Assembly: GCA_948616985.1 (NCBI GenBank) | Contig: CAPGDO010000011.1 | Coordinates: forward strand, 1-61,884 | Origin: MGBC163016 sp910588905 | Lineage (GTDB): Bacteria; Actinomycetota; Coriobacteriia; Coriobacteriales; Eggerthellaceae | Reading direction: 5' to 3' | Length of the DNA stretch: 61,884 bases | In this document: positions 25,823-34,949 of the stretch, one piece after another | Layout of the letters: each line of letters opens with the position of its first letter | How positions within the stretch are numbered: position 1 is the first letter of the stretch | Notes under the pieces: generated by a model | What the model saw: the letters and a program-made list of their open reading frames with translations, nothing else | Databases searched by the model: none | Told to the model about the DNA's origin: nothing | Position numbers and translations under genes: made by a program

Positions 25823-25887
25823 GGGCCAACCTTGGTCGGCCCCTGCGGGGTACCGGGTTGCCGTAGGGGCGGATCTTGGATCTGCCC
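25823..25887. repeat. REP-like palindrome pair
   Basis: GGGCCAACC-tt-GGTCGGCCC (25823-25842) and GGGCGGATC-ttg-GATCTGCCC (25867-25887) face each other in the same head-to-head order as the pair at 6344-6431: the first is followed by CCTGCGG, the second preceded by GTAGG. They separate two convergent genes and may also act as terminator or RNA-stabilising structures. Confidence 0.75.
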
Positions 25888-25934
25888 GCTGTTGCGCGTG
25901 GTCTTCGCGCAACGCAAGATCACCGAAGGAACAG

Positions 25935-26423
25935 CTAGCTGTTCAGTAGGATAGCGAGCTCTTCGCGGCTCTTGAAGGGTTTAGGATGCCCAGGGGCACG
26001 CACCCTCACCAGCTCGCCCGTCCACTGTTCTCCTTCGTCTGCGAACCGACTGGTGCGAACCACATAGTTGAAGCGGATATGCGAATCCTTGGGGACCTCT
26101 GCCTTGACCATGTCATAGCGAAGATTCGCAAGCACCTGCTGAAGGGCTGACACCATGTCTTCATCGGATGGCACCCGCACGATCCCCGATTCAGAGTTAT
26201 AGATGAGCCCAGGGGCCAAGAATGCCGTGCGCACGCTTTGGCGACGCTTCTCCTCAGCCAGCTTGATGGCAATGCAAACGCCGAGGATGATCACCCACCA
26301 AAAGATGGTGATGGCCAGGTCAACGCCGTGGATCAGATCGAAATCGAAGTGATGCCACATGATGAGGAACAGCACAGATGCCCCAAAGAGGATAGCTATG
26401 ACAAGCCAATTTCCCTTTCGCAT
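25935..26423 (-). CDS. Two-span membrane protein of unknown function
   Basis: A 162-residue protein with two closely spaced hydrophobic helices at residues 5-22 and 33-53, then a cytoplasmic domain of about 105 residues containing AFLAPGLIYNSESGIVRVPSDEDM and HIRFNYVVRTSRFADEGEQW. I recognise no family. The ATG at 26423 is preceded by a good promoter and a palindrome. It is convergent with the winged-helix regulator gene across a REP-like pair and shows no operon partner. Base composition is like that of its neighbours. Confidence 0.75.
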   Translation of the reverse strand: MRKGNWLVIAILFGASVLFLIMWHHFDFDLIHGVDLAITIFWWVIILGVCIAIKLAEEKRRQSVRTAFLAPGLIYNSESGIVRVPSDEDMVSALQQVLANLRYDMVKAEVPKDSHIRFNYVVRTSRFADEGEQWTGELVRVRAPGHPKPFKSREELAILLNS

Positions 26424-26452
26424 GGATGCGATCCTGTTCCCTGGAAAGCCAG

Positions 26453-26505
26453 TACCCGTGCGGGTATTACCTCCCCATTATAGGGGCACATCCATTATTT
26501 GCCAC
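26453..26505 (-). promoter_or_regulatory. Promoter and palindrome upstream of the two-span membrane protein
   Basis: Minus-strand GTGGCA (26500-26505) and TATAAT (26477-26482) are 17 bases apart, a good vegetative promoter. The palindrome TACCCGTGCGGGTA (26453-26466) falls just after the predicted start point, a typical operator position. Confidence 0.55.
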
Positions 26506-26610
26506 TCAGCATACAAAGCCTGTCATGGCTTGCGCTGCTGACGCAGGAGGACGAGGGGCCGATCGAAGCGAAGCACACGTCCACCCGAATGCATCACAAC
26601 CTAGGCAAGC

Positions 26611-26630
26611 GGACCGATCATGATCGGTCC
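26611..26630. repeat. REP-like palindrome, perfect 20-mer
   Basis: GGACCGATCATGATCGGTCC is a perfect palindrome followed by CTACAG, as in the other members of the family. It lies between the hybrid kinase gene end (26663) and the promoter of the two-span membrane protein. Confidence 0.7.
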
Positions 26631-26662
26631 CTACAGATATCATCCTGAAAGCAGCAGGGGGA

Positions 26663-29641
26663 TCAGATAGCCCACTGATCGAGCATGCGCAATAGATTCT
26701 TGATCTCCATGGGCTTGGACATGTGATCGTTCATGCCCGCAGCCTTCGCCTTCTGGATATCCTCAGCGAAGGCATCGGCAGAGAGCGCCACGATGGGCAG
26801 TTCAGCCAGATCAGACCTGCCCTCCTTCGCAGCAGCGCGTATGGCTCGCGTAGCCTCATACCCATTCATAACGGGCATCTGGATATCCATGAAGACCAGG
26901 TCATAGTGATTCGGCTCATGCTGCAGGAGCGCATCAAGGGCTTCCTGGCCGTTCTCAGCGTGATCCACCTGAGCGCCCGTCATTCCGATGATATCGAGAC
27001 CGATCTCAGCGGCCATGGCATTGTCTTCGGTCAAGAGGATGCGCTTATCCCGATAGTCCGCCTGCTGGAGCTCCTTGCGCTCGTCATAGCCCTCCCCATC
27101 GATCCCCGTCACAAGGCTTTGCATGACATGGATCAAGCGGGAGCGGAATAGGGGTTTGGAGATGAATGCATCCACCCCCGTCTCACGCGCCTCTTGCTCT
27201 ATGGAAGACCAATCGAAGGCAGACAGGATGATGATGGGCAGGTTCACATCCGCCATCTGACGGATCTCTCGCGCAGCCTCGATGCCGCTCTTCTCGGGCA
27301 TCTTCCAGTCCAAGATGACCGCGGCGAAGCCGTTGCCGCGCCCGTGATGGTCACGCACGGCCTCTACTGCTGCATGACCATTGGTCACGTACTGTGCTTG
27401 CATGCCGATGCTCTCAAGCAGCTCGACGGCGCTTTCGCAAGCATCCTCATCATCATCGGCCACCAGCACAGAAAGTCCCTGGAGGCTGGTCAGATCCTCG
27501 TCCCTAGGGTCACGCAACTTCAGGAACACCGTCACGCGGAACGTCGATCCTTCATTCAGCTTGCTCTCTACCTCAACGGTGCCATTCATCAAGGAAACGA
27601 TGCTCTTCACGATGGCCATGCCCAGTCCCGTACCCTCCACCTTGGTGGTACGTGAGTCATTGGCCCGGGAGAACGGCTCGAAGACCCGCTGGACGAACTC
27701 CTCATCCATACCGCAGCCTGTATCCGTAAAGGTGAACTCATAGCAGCCGCTTCCATGGGTAGGCGAGGGCTTCTCGGTGATATTGAACCCGATGGTACCT
27801 CCCTCGGGGGTGAATTTGATGGCGTTGCCCATGATGTTCATGAAGACCTGCTGCAAACGCATCGGGTCGCCGATCACATGCTCATGCTTGATATCAGCGA
27901 TATCCACCTTGAGCGTTTGGCCCTTCGCCTCGATCTGGGGATGGACGATGGTGAGCAGGTTCTCCACCGTCTCAGCTATGTCGAACTCCTCATCCGCCAA
28001 GGAGATCTTCCCTGATTCGATCTTGGCCATGTCCAGCACCTCATTGATGAGGCCCAGCAGATGCTTGTTGGAGATGGTGATCTTGTTCAGGCAATCTTCC
28101 ACCCGTTCCGTATCGTCGATATGCATGGCGGCAATGGCCGTGAGACCCATGATGGAGTTCATAGGGGTGCGGATATCATGGCTCATGGAGTTCAGGAAAT
28201 CGCTTTTGGCCTTCGAAGCTTGATCCGCTGCCAGATACGCCTCTTCCAGCGCCTCGCGCGCAGCTAGCTCTTGCTGTTTGATCTCAGTCTCGTCTTGGAT
28301 GGCTAAGAGCACGCTTTCGGCAATGCCCTTGCCATCCCGCTCAAGGCAGATAACAGAGACCTGGATCCAGACAAGAGCGCTGGGGTCATCGGCGCTCTGT
28401 ATCTGATACTCCACCTGGAGATACGGAGTGTCCTTGGTCAGATCCCGCTGGATGAGGTCAGGGTCCAGGGCTTTCGCGATGATGGCCCGGTTCGTGTCAT
28501 CGCCCGCACGATCGACCCAGAATTCAAGGAAGGTGTCGATGTCTCCCTCATGTTTGAGGCCGTTCGGCAGACCCGAGGATTTCAGATACTCATAGGTACC
28601 GTTGATGATATCAAGCCGGATGAGTCGCTGAAACAGGTTCGTAGAAGCATCCACGATGCGGGTGGCCTGGGTCTTCTCGAAGAGAAGCTGCTTCGATTGA
28701 CGGCGGGCTTGCACCAAGAGCACCGCCACGAAGAGGATGATGGCAGCCGTGACCCCGAGGATCAATGTCATGGCGGCCGCAGTGGCGTTGTTGATCATGC
28801 CATTGGTGAGGCTGGCCGGGAACGACCGCAACACCATCCACGAAGTGCCCTCGATATCCATCAGATAGGCAGTCCCTGTACCTGTTGGCGTCTGATAGGA
28901 GAAACCGATATCGGTGTTGGTAGCCAGAGCCTCTTGGAGCTCTTCCAGGGTGATCCCTTCCAGCTCTTCGCCCCCGTAGATATCAGCCACGGTCTCATAG
29001 TTGCTCTGCGTGGTAGCAGAGCTGGCGATGATGGTGCCGTCGCTGTCACAGAGATAGGTGGAGGTCTGCTCGCCGAAGAAATAGGTGGTGATCATCTCAG
29101 AGAGGTGAACCTCCGTATAGGAGCCCACCAAGATCCCTACCACTTCCCCTTGGTATTCGATGGGAGTATAGAAGGCCACCATGGGTTCTTTGTCTATGGA
29201 AGACGACTTGATGGAAGCCACTCCAGATTCCCCCGTGAGACCCTGAGGGAAGAGCTCGTCTGCATTCAGCCCTTCTACCGCACCCCGATCATCGTAGACC
29301 TGACCATCCTTGCTGACCAAGATGATGTGATCAAAGGGGGACGAACGCAGGATCTCAGGAAGATCAGCTGGATCTACCCGGTCAGAGGTCATACGCGCCT
29401 GATAGCTGTTAGCCTCTACGTCGATCATCATCTGAGCATTGAGGAGAAGATCGGCCACGCGGCGGGATGTCTGCAGGGTAGTACCCTCCAAGTAGCGCTG
29501 GTTCTGATCGACGATGCGCTCTTGCGTAGCAGTCAAGAACATGAGGAATGAGAGGACGATGATGATGACTGCACAAATGGCAGCAACGACGCGGTTGCGC
29601 GTCATCAACCCCAATCTATTCGCTGCCTCCGTTGCCGTCAT
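26663..29641 (-). CDS. Membrane hybrid histidine kinase with two receiver domains
   Basis: A 992-residue sensor kinase. Two hydrophobic helices (about 17-36 and 287-310) flank an extracellular Cache-like domain (FDHIILVSKDGQVYDDRG, VAFYTPIEYQGEVVGIL). A PAS-like region (about 325-470) precedes the HisKA domain with SMSHDIRTPMNSI (phospho-acceptor His488), then a HATPase domain (GNAIKFTPEGG, DTGCGMDEEF, GTGLGMAIVKS). Receiver 1 has VILDWKMP (Asp778) and receiver 2 FMDIQMPVMNG (Asp919). AGGAGGGG precedes ATG. The preceding gene encodes an Hpt protein and the one before it a REC-HD-GYP-GGDEF protein, so phosphate may pass His488 to Asp, then Hpt, then the response regulator. The signal sensed outside the cell is unknown. 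Confidence 0.92.
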   Translation of the reverse strand: MTATEAANRLGLMTRNRVVAAICAVIIIVLSFLMFLTATQERIVDQNQRYLEGTTLQTSRRVADLLLNAQMMIDVEANSYQARMTSDRVDPADLPEILRSSPFDHIILVSKDGQVYDDRGAVEGLNADELFPQGLTGESGVASIKSSSIDKEPMVAFYTPIEYQGEVVGILVGSYTEVHLSEMITTYFFGEQTSTYLCDSDGTIIASSATTQSNYETVADIYGGEELEGITLEELQEALATNTDIGFSYQTPTGTGTAYLMDIEGTSWMVLRSFPASLTNGMINNATAAAMTLILGVTAAIILFVAVLLVQARRQSKQLLFEKTQATRIVDASTNLFQRLIRLDIINGTYEYLKSSGLPNGLKHEGDIDTFLEFWVDRAGDDTNRAIIAKALDPDLIQRDLTKDTPYLQVEYQIQSADDPSALVWIQVSVICLERDGKGIAESVLLAIQDETEIKQQELAAREALEEAYLAADQASKAKSDFLNSMSHDIRTPMNSIMGLTAIAAMHIDDTERVEDCLNKITISNKHLLGLINEVLDMAKIESGKISLADEEFDIAETVENLLTIVHPQIEAKGQTLKVDIADIKHEHVIGDPMRLQQVFMNIMGNAIKFTPEGGTIGFNITEKPSPTHGSGCYEFTFTDTGCGMDEEFVQRVFEPFSRANDSRTTKVEGTGLGMAIVKSIVSLMNGTVEVESKLNEGSTFRVTVFLKLRDPRDEDLTSLQGLSVLVADDDEDACESAVELLESIGMQAQYVTNGHAAVEAVRDHHGRGNGFAAVILDWKMPEKSGIEAAREIRQMADVNLPIIILSAFDWSSIEQEARETGVDAFISKPLFRSRLIHVMQSLVTGIDGEGYDERKELQQADYRDKRILLTEDNAMAAEIGLDIIGMTGAQVDHAENGQEALDALLQHEPNHYDLVFMDIQMPVMNGYEATRAIRAAAKEGRSDLAELPIVALSADAFAEDIQKAKAAGMNDHMSKPMEIKNLLRMLDQWAI

Positions 29642-29698
29642 AGGCTGAATGCCCCTCCTTCTATGAATGAAGGACCCCTCGGCCCCTCACCCTGCTTG

Positions 29699-30064
29699 TC
29701 AGATCTGCGAGAACGCATCCACGGTAGTACGGTAGGCATCCTCAAGCTTCCCGAAGAGCTCCGGCACCTGCTCCAAAGGGCCTGCAGGCACCCCGGCATC
29801 ATCGAGCCTCAGAACCTCAGAGAGCTCGCAGGAGGCTTCGAAGAGCGGCATGAAGCCCATATCACGGCTATTGCCCTTCATGGTATGGACGGCCCGGAAC
29901 GCCTCTTCCATGTTCCCTTCGTCCAAGGCCTTCTGGAGGTTGTCGAATAACGGGCTCTCCGCGAAGATGCCGATGAATTTGATGATCCGCTCATCCGTGA
30001 CGAGTCGCGAACGGACATCCTCAAGATCGCCGCCGAGCTGTGCATAGCATGTTTCCAGTGACAT
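29699..30064 (-). CDS. Hpt phosphotransfer protein
   Basis: A 121-residue all-helical protein with the Hpt motif RAVHTMKGNSRDMGF; His60 is the likely phosphorylated residue. It is a free-standing histidine phosphotransfer domain, the connecting link of a multistep phosphorelay. It lies 57 bases before the hybrid kinase gene and 44 bases after the gene for a REC-HD-GYP-GGDEF response regulator, so the partners are encoded on both sides in one operon. Length and motif match the family. Confidence 0.88.
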   Translation of the reverse strand: MSLETCYAQLGGDLEDVRSRLVTDERIIKFIGIFAESPLFDNLQKALDEGNMEEAFRAVHTMKGNSRDMGFMPLFEASCELSEVLRLDDAGVPAGPLEQVPELFGKLEDAYRTTVDAFSQI

Positions 30065-30108
30065 CTATCCCATCTCCTTCTCTGCGGCCGATCAAGGCCC
30101 TCTGCCTC

Positions 30109-32220
30109 TTAGCTCCGCTTAGCACGAACCGCCTGGATGCTCTCCTCTTCTTGAGCGTCTATGGCCGAGATGGCCGATAGGGCCTCCGCCTCGGACGGCA
30201 TCCGCTCAGCGAAGATGTAGCCGCCGCGCCCCGCCGCCTTCATTTGATAGAGCGCGTGATCGGCGCTCCGGAACAGATCGTCGTAGGAGCCCTCTTCACC
30301 CTTGGCTGTTGCGATACCTATGCTAACAGAAACATCGATCCCGTCGTATTCGCCGATGATCGACTCATAGATGCGCTTGATCAGAGGCTCTGGCTCGATA
30401 TTGCACTCCATGCACACGAAGAACTCGTCACCCCCCACCCGGGCTACGATATCATTGCCGCGAACGCTGCCCTCCAGACGCTGAGCCAGATGGAAGAGCA
30501 CCTTATCGCCGAAGAGATGACCGTGGGTGTCGTTCACCATCTTGAACTTATCCATGTCCAGGATGATGAAGACGAAGTCCTTATCGGGGTTGAGCTTCAT
30601 GCGCTCTTGGACCACCTTCTTGGCGTAGCTATGGTTCAGCAGCCCCGTGAGGGAATCATGGGTGGCCCTGCGCTGAAGGTCGGCCATCTTCTCATGATGC
30701 TCATGGATGTCCACTATCTTGCCGATAGACCCCAGATAGACCTGCGGGTCGTCAGCACTCCAGTTCGCGTGGGCGGTGATCTGGAACCAGCGAGGCTCAC
30801 CTTCTACGGTGGCTTCGAATTCCATCTGGATCACCGGCTCTTCTGGCGTGGTGCTATGGAGCGCCCTTCGCAGGCTCTGCAGGTTCTCTGCTCCGAAGAT
30901 GCTGTTCATCTGCTCATCCTCATAGGGATCCTTGATCACCTCAGGCAGACCCATCTTCGTATCAGCCCAATCCGAGAGCACAGCCATGGGCGGGTCTTCG
31001 GTATATTCATATTGGAGCTCGTTGGACATGGAGGCGAAGAACTGGTATTTCATGCGTTCGTAATCCAACAGCTCCAGAGTGCGGCTTGAAGCTTCGCCCT
31101 TTTCAGGGATGATAGCCGCTTCCACGATCTGCCCGATCTCACGGTCGGCCCCCACGCTGGGAGAATTCAGCTTCAATTGCTCATGGATCTCATCGGCCAC
31201 CTCTACGAAGCACTCCAAGAGGAACGGGTTGAAGGTCCCGCATTCTCCTGCAAGGATCATCTCCATGGCCTTCTCGTGGGAGAAGGCATCCTTGTAGACG
31301 CGCTTGCTGGTAAGAGCATCGTAGACATCTGCCAATGAGACCGCCTGCGCGGATATGGGGATGTCGTCCCCCTTAAGGCCGTCAGGGTAGCCTCTGCCAT
31401 CGTAGCGTTCGTGATGCCAACGGCAGATCTCATAGGCCGTGCGCACGAGGGGATCTTCCTGACGGACAGGCACATCCGCCAACATAGCAGCCCCTACCGA
31501 AGTATGGGTCTTCATGAGTTCGAATTCTTCGTCGGTCAAGCGCCCGGGTTTGTTGAGCACGGAATCCGGGATGGAGATCTTCCCTACGTCGTGGAGGCTA
31601 GAGGCCATGGCGATGCGGGAGATATCCCCCGCAGAGAGCTGATAGCGATCGGTCCTCTTCACTACTTGATGCAGCAGGATCTCTGTCATGGTAGAGACAT
31701 GCATGACATGCAACCCGCTCTCGCCGTTGCGGAACTCTACGATGTGGCTCAGGATGGAGATCATCAGATTGTTGGCTTTTTCGCGCTCCAGGATCTGATC
31801 GGCCACTAGGCCTACCAAGGCCTTCTGCTTCGCGAAGAGGAGGATGGTATTGTTGACGCGCCGCTGAACCACCTTCATGTCGAAGGGACGGTTGATGAAG
31901 TCCACAGCTCCCAAGTCGTAAGCTCGCTCAAGATAGGAGGAGGCTGTTTCCGAAGTGACCATGATGACGGGCATGTCGTTGATCCACTTGTTCTTGTTCA
32001 TGACCGCCAGCACATCGAACCCATCCATCTCCGGCATGTTGATATCCAACAGGACCAGGGATATCTTGGTTCCCAGCTTCTGCATGGCAGCCACGCCTTC
32101 AAGGCCGTTCTCGGCTTCAACGATCTCATAGGTAGGACCGATCATGTCAGCGAGGATCATGCGGTTCTGCATGTCGTCGTCTACGATGAGGATGGTCTGC
32201 TTCTGCTTGGCTTGAGCCAC
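30109..32220 (-). CDS. Response regulator: REC + HD-GYP + PAS + GGDEF (cyclic dinucleotide turnover)
   Basis: A 703-residue cytoplasmic protein. The receiver (1-125) has IVDDDMQN and LLDINMPEMDG (phospho-acceptor Asp59). The HD-GYP phosphodiesterase domain has SLHDVGKISIPD (His210-Asp211) and HHERYDGRGYPDG (about 269-281), both intact. A PAS-like segment (about 420-530) leads to a GGDEF cyclase domain with GGDEF at 596-600 and an RGND I-site five residues before it. One protein thus carries synthesis and degradation modules for c-di-GMP (or a related dinucleotide), switched by phosphorylation. The GTG start at 32220 lacks a ribosome site; an in-frame CTG at 32256 would have AGAAGGGG upstream. 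First of three closely spaced genes with Hpt and the hybrid kinase. Confidence 0.9.
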   Translation of the reverse strand: MAQAKQKQTILIVDDDMQNRMILADMIGPTYEIVEAENGLEGVAAMQKLGTKISLVLLDINMPEMDGFDVLAVMNKNKWINDMPVIMVTSETASSYLERAYDLGAVDFINRPFDMKVVQRRVNNTILLFAKQKALVGLVADQILEREKANNLMISILSHIVEFRNGESGLHVMHVSTMTEILLHQVVKRTDRYQLSAGDISRIAMASSLHDVGKISIPDSVLNKPGRLTDEEFELMKTHTSVGAAMLADVPVRQEDPLVRTAYEICRWHHERYDGRGYPDGLKGDDIPISAQAVSLADVYDALTSKRVYKDAFSHEKAMEMILAGECGTFNPFLLECFVEVADEIHEQLKLNSPSVGADREIGQIVEAAIIPEKGEASSRTLELLDYERMKYQFFASMSNELQYEYTEDPPMAVLSDWADTKMGLPEVIKDPYEDEQMNSIFGAENLQSLRRALHSTTPEEPVIQMEFEATVEGEPRWFQITAHANWSADDPQVYLGSIGKIVDIHEHHEKMADLQRRATHDSLTGLLNHSYAKKVVQERMKLNPDKDFVFIILDMDKFKMVNDTHGHLFGDKVLFHLAQRLEGSVRGNDIVARVGGDEFFVCMECNIEPEPLIKRIYESIIGEYDGIDVSVSIGIATAKGEEGSYDDLFRSADHALYQMKAAGRGGYIFAERMPSEAEALSAISAIDAQEEESIQAVRAKRS

Positions 32221-32528
32221 GGAGGGAATCTGCGCGGCCTTTGCGATGGTGTCCAGTTTTATCGTCCCCTTCTGCTAGGCAATATGGAGGCGGTAACCCC
32301 TGCTATCCGATAGCGATCTTACTCAGGTCACCATCAGTCTTCGCAACCAAAGACTTGTTGATGAACCGTTGATTTTTGCGTAGTGCATATCATACCTTGG
32401 GCACGGTTGCCTTTTCAACAATGACAAGAAGACAAAACGTTCGCAACGCAGGCATCAGGCCATGATCACCTTTCGAGACATGCAACCACCCTTGACGACC
32501 ATACGGTGCAAGAGAAGACCATAGACGA
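32221..32528. other. 308-base gap in signalling operon, no clear feature
   Basis: The gap between the two GGDEF genes is AT-richer than its surroundings. It may hold the 5' untranslated region of the response regulator gene and a separate promoter, but I find no convincing hexamer pair, hairpin or gene. Confidence 0.4.
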
Positions 32529-33881
32529 CTAGCAGGCGATCGGCTTCACGCAAGCCTGGGCCTTTCCCTTCTGCTTCGCCTCGTAGAGTGCCGCGTCAGC
32601 CTGGGCATACACTTCCTCGAAGGTAAGGGGACCGCCTTCGCCATGCACCGCACCGATGGAGATGGAGGGAACCGGCCCTTCGGGCTTCCCGTCATCGGTT
32701 TGGCGCTGGGTAGCGAAGGGCCCACGTGTAAGGTGCTCGATGATGCGATCGAGGGGAGCACCGTCCTTGAGCCCCTTCGCGAAGATAGCGAACTCGTCTC
32801 CACCCAGACGCGCCACCACATCCTCATGGCGCATGACCTTGGTGAGGAAATCCGCCAGCTCTATGAGCACGCGATCCCCCTCCGGATGGCCATAGGTATC
32901 ATTGACGCCCTTGAAGTCATCTATGTCTATGAGGAAGAACGTGAACGGAGCCTCTTCGTTGCACAATGCGGGCTCTATGCGATTCAAGGCAGCCGAGCGG
33001 TTATAGAGCCCCGTCAGGCTATCCTTCTCTGCTCGCCGGCGGAACTGGGATTCGCGCAGGGCCATCTCATGGGTATCCAGTAACCGCCCTACATGGCGCA
33101 CCGCATTGTTGTCCTCGTCGTAGAGCACCACAGACTGATAGCGATACCAGACCGGTTCTCCATCGGGGCCTTCAGTGGAGGTCTCGAAGTCAACGAGGCT
33201 ATCCGGCGTGATGGCCTCCATGAGCTCAGACAGATCAGTGGTATGTATGTCTAGATGGCATTCTTTGTGGCAGCGACGCTGAACGACGAAATCCTCCTGA
33301 CGGGGTTCCCGGGCAAAACGGTCTTTGAAATCTCCGAAGACCCGGGCGTAACCCGTACCGCATTCGATATCGAACACCACATCATTGCTGAGGGCCGTGA
33401 GGATGTTCATGCGCTCATGAGCCCGCTTCAGCTCCCGCTCGCTGAGGATCTTGCTGGTGACGTCAACCACCAGCACGTAGAACCAGCGATGCCCTGCAGA
33501 ATCCGTAATGAGGCGCCCTCGGTCATCCACCCACACCTCTTCGCCATCCGCTCGGTTCAGGCGGTAGACCACCTCATCTGTGTCCCCTTCAGCGATCTGC
33601 TGTTCGATGGAATCCAGCACTCGCTGCCGATCATCCGGATGTATGATGCCACTGAAGCAGCCACCTGTGAGCTGATCGAATGCCGCTTTGTCAGCGCAAC
33701 CCATGAGCAAGATGAGATCCCGGCTGACGTAATCGATCCGACCAGGCTCATCGGCACTGTACCGAAAGATGCCCCCGGGGATGTTCTCAAGGAAATGTCC
33801 GAAGGCCTCTTGGGCGGCGCGATTCTCAGCGTCGTGAAGGTCGAACGGGTCAGGCTGCGTTGATCGTGTAGAGTCTGTCAT
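32529..33881 (-). CDS. PAS-GGDEF diguanylate cyclase
   Basis: A 450-residue soluble protein with two PAS-like regions (about 25-140, containing DYVSRDLILLMGCADKAAF and FYVLVVDVTSK, and about 150-280) followed by a GGDEF domain (about 285-440). The catalytic motif GGDEF is intact at 360-364 and an RHED inhibitory I-site lies five residues upstream, so an active, product-controlled c-di-GMP synthase is expected. No membrane span. ATG at 33881 is preferred to an upstream ATG at 33899 that has no ribosome site. It begins the signalling cluster on the minus strand, 308 bases before the REC-HD-GYP-GGDEF gene, and is divergent from a PARG-like gene. Confidence 0.88.
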   Translation of the reverse strand: MTDSTRSTQPDPFDLHDAENRAAQEAFGHFLENIPGGIFRYSADEPGRIDYVSRDLILLMGCADKAAFDQLTGGCFSGIIHPDDRQRVLDSIEQQIAEGDTDEVVYRLNRADGEEVWVDDRGRLITDSAGHRWFYVLVVDVTSKILSERELKRAHERMNILTALSNDVVFDIECGTGYARVFGDFKDRFAREPRQEDFVVQRRCHKECHLDIHTTDLSELMEAITPDSLVDFETSTEGPDGEPVWYRYQSVVLYDEDNNAVRHVGRLLDTHEMALRESQFRRRAEKDSLTGLYNRSAALNRIEPALCNEEAPFTFFLIDIDDFKGVNDTYGHPEGDRVLIELADFLTKVMRHEDVVARLGGDEFAIFAKGLKDGAPLDRIIEHLTRGPFATQRQTDDGKPEGPVPSISIGAVHGEGGPLTFEEVYAQADAALYEAKQKGKAQACVKPIAC

Positions 33882-34000
33882 GACGGAGCTTCTTCCCATT
33901 TGCTGCAAGATGAGTGCAGGCCCTATTCTCGCACAATGTGAAGGCATCCACCTAAAAGGATATGATAGGCCCATCAACCAAGAGGCGGAAAGGATCCATC

Positions 34001-34897
34001 ATGGCGAATGAAAGAGGGCAGCAGGAGCGCAGGTATGACCAGGTGCGCGAGGAGCGCAAAGCCCAGGCAGCCAAGCACGAAGGGCTCATGAAGGGCGCTT
34101 TCGCTCAGGATACCGAGAGCACCGTAGCTGCTGCTATCATCTATGAAGAGGGCGAAGGACGCGAGCTGCCCTTGCCAGACCCTGCCCCCTTCGAAGCCAC
34201 GGAAACGAAGGTGGTCACCAGCTTCGCACCTGAGGCCATCCGCCGCTATGGTCAGGGGAAGGTTGCCGTGGTCGATCCAGCATCATTCACCCGCCCGGGC
34301 GGAGCCTATGAAGACGGTGCCTTCGGCCCCGAGCAGATCCTCTGCTCCGAGAGCAATCTGTATCAGGTATTGCTGGGCATCCGAGGAACATATCATGACA
34401 AGAACAAGGACTATCGTCGCGGTATGCTGTTCACCAACCGAGCCGTGTACCTGCCAGATGTGATGTTCCTCCAGGGTGGCAATGTGAAGAAGGCGGATGT
34501 CATCGTGGTGGCGGAGCCGGTGCGGGCACGCGCCTTGGAGAACCACCGCTCCGAGAGAGAATGCGATAACGAACTGGCAGCCCGGCTAGAGACCATCCTG
34601 CGCATCGCCGCAGCCCAGGAAGTGGAGACGCTCGTGATGGGAGCCTTCGCCTGCGGACGCAACGGCTACCCCGCTTCCCAGGTGATCCAGCTCATCCAGG
34701 CATGGATAGCAGAGCATCCCGGTGCCCTTGGACGCATCGTATTCGCCGTACCCCGAGCCTTCGCGGATGACCTTCGCGCTGCCTTCGATCCTGAGGAGGA
34801 GGAGGCGGTCATCGCTGAGGAGGAGCCGGAAGAGACCGATGCCGATGAGGACGACTGGCGGTCCGTGGAGCTTCCGGAGGGCGTGACCATACGATAA
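34001..34897 (+). CDS. TIGR02452/PARG-like macrodomain protein with altered catalytic motif
   Basis: A 298-residue soluble protein of the microbial PARG-like (DUF2263/TIGR02452) group. The N-terminal helical region (MANERGQQERRYDQVREER) precedes a macrodomain-like core with VAVVDPASFTRPGGAYEDG and FGPEQILCSESNLY, then VMGAFACGRNGYPASQV and a very acidic tail (about 268-290). Family members normally show a GG(G) loop and a Q-E-E catalytic triad; here the aligned residues are P-E-Q, so the usual second Glu seems to be Gln. This may reduce ADP-ribose glycohydrolase activity. ATG at 34001 has AAAGGA upstream. It stands before ispD on the same strand, 52 bases away. Confidence 0.8.
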   Translation: MANERGQQERRYDQVREERKAQAAKHEGLMKGAFAQDTESTVAAAIIYEEGEGRELPLPDPAPFEATETKVVTSFAPEAIRRYGQGKVAVVDPASFTRPGGAYEDGAFGPEQILCSESNLYQVLLGIRGTYHDKNKDYRRGMLFTNRAVYLPDVMFLQGGNVKKADVIVVAEPVRARALENHRSERECDNELAARLETILRIAAAQEVETLVMGAFACGRNGYPASQVIQLIQAWIAEHPGALGRIVFAVPRAFADDLRAAFDPEEEEAVIAEEEPEETDADEDDWRSVELPEGVTIR

Positions 34898-34949
34898 GGG
34901 TTTGCGGTATCATCCTTCATCGCACGAATACACACGAGGAGACGTCCCT

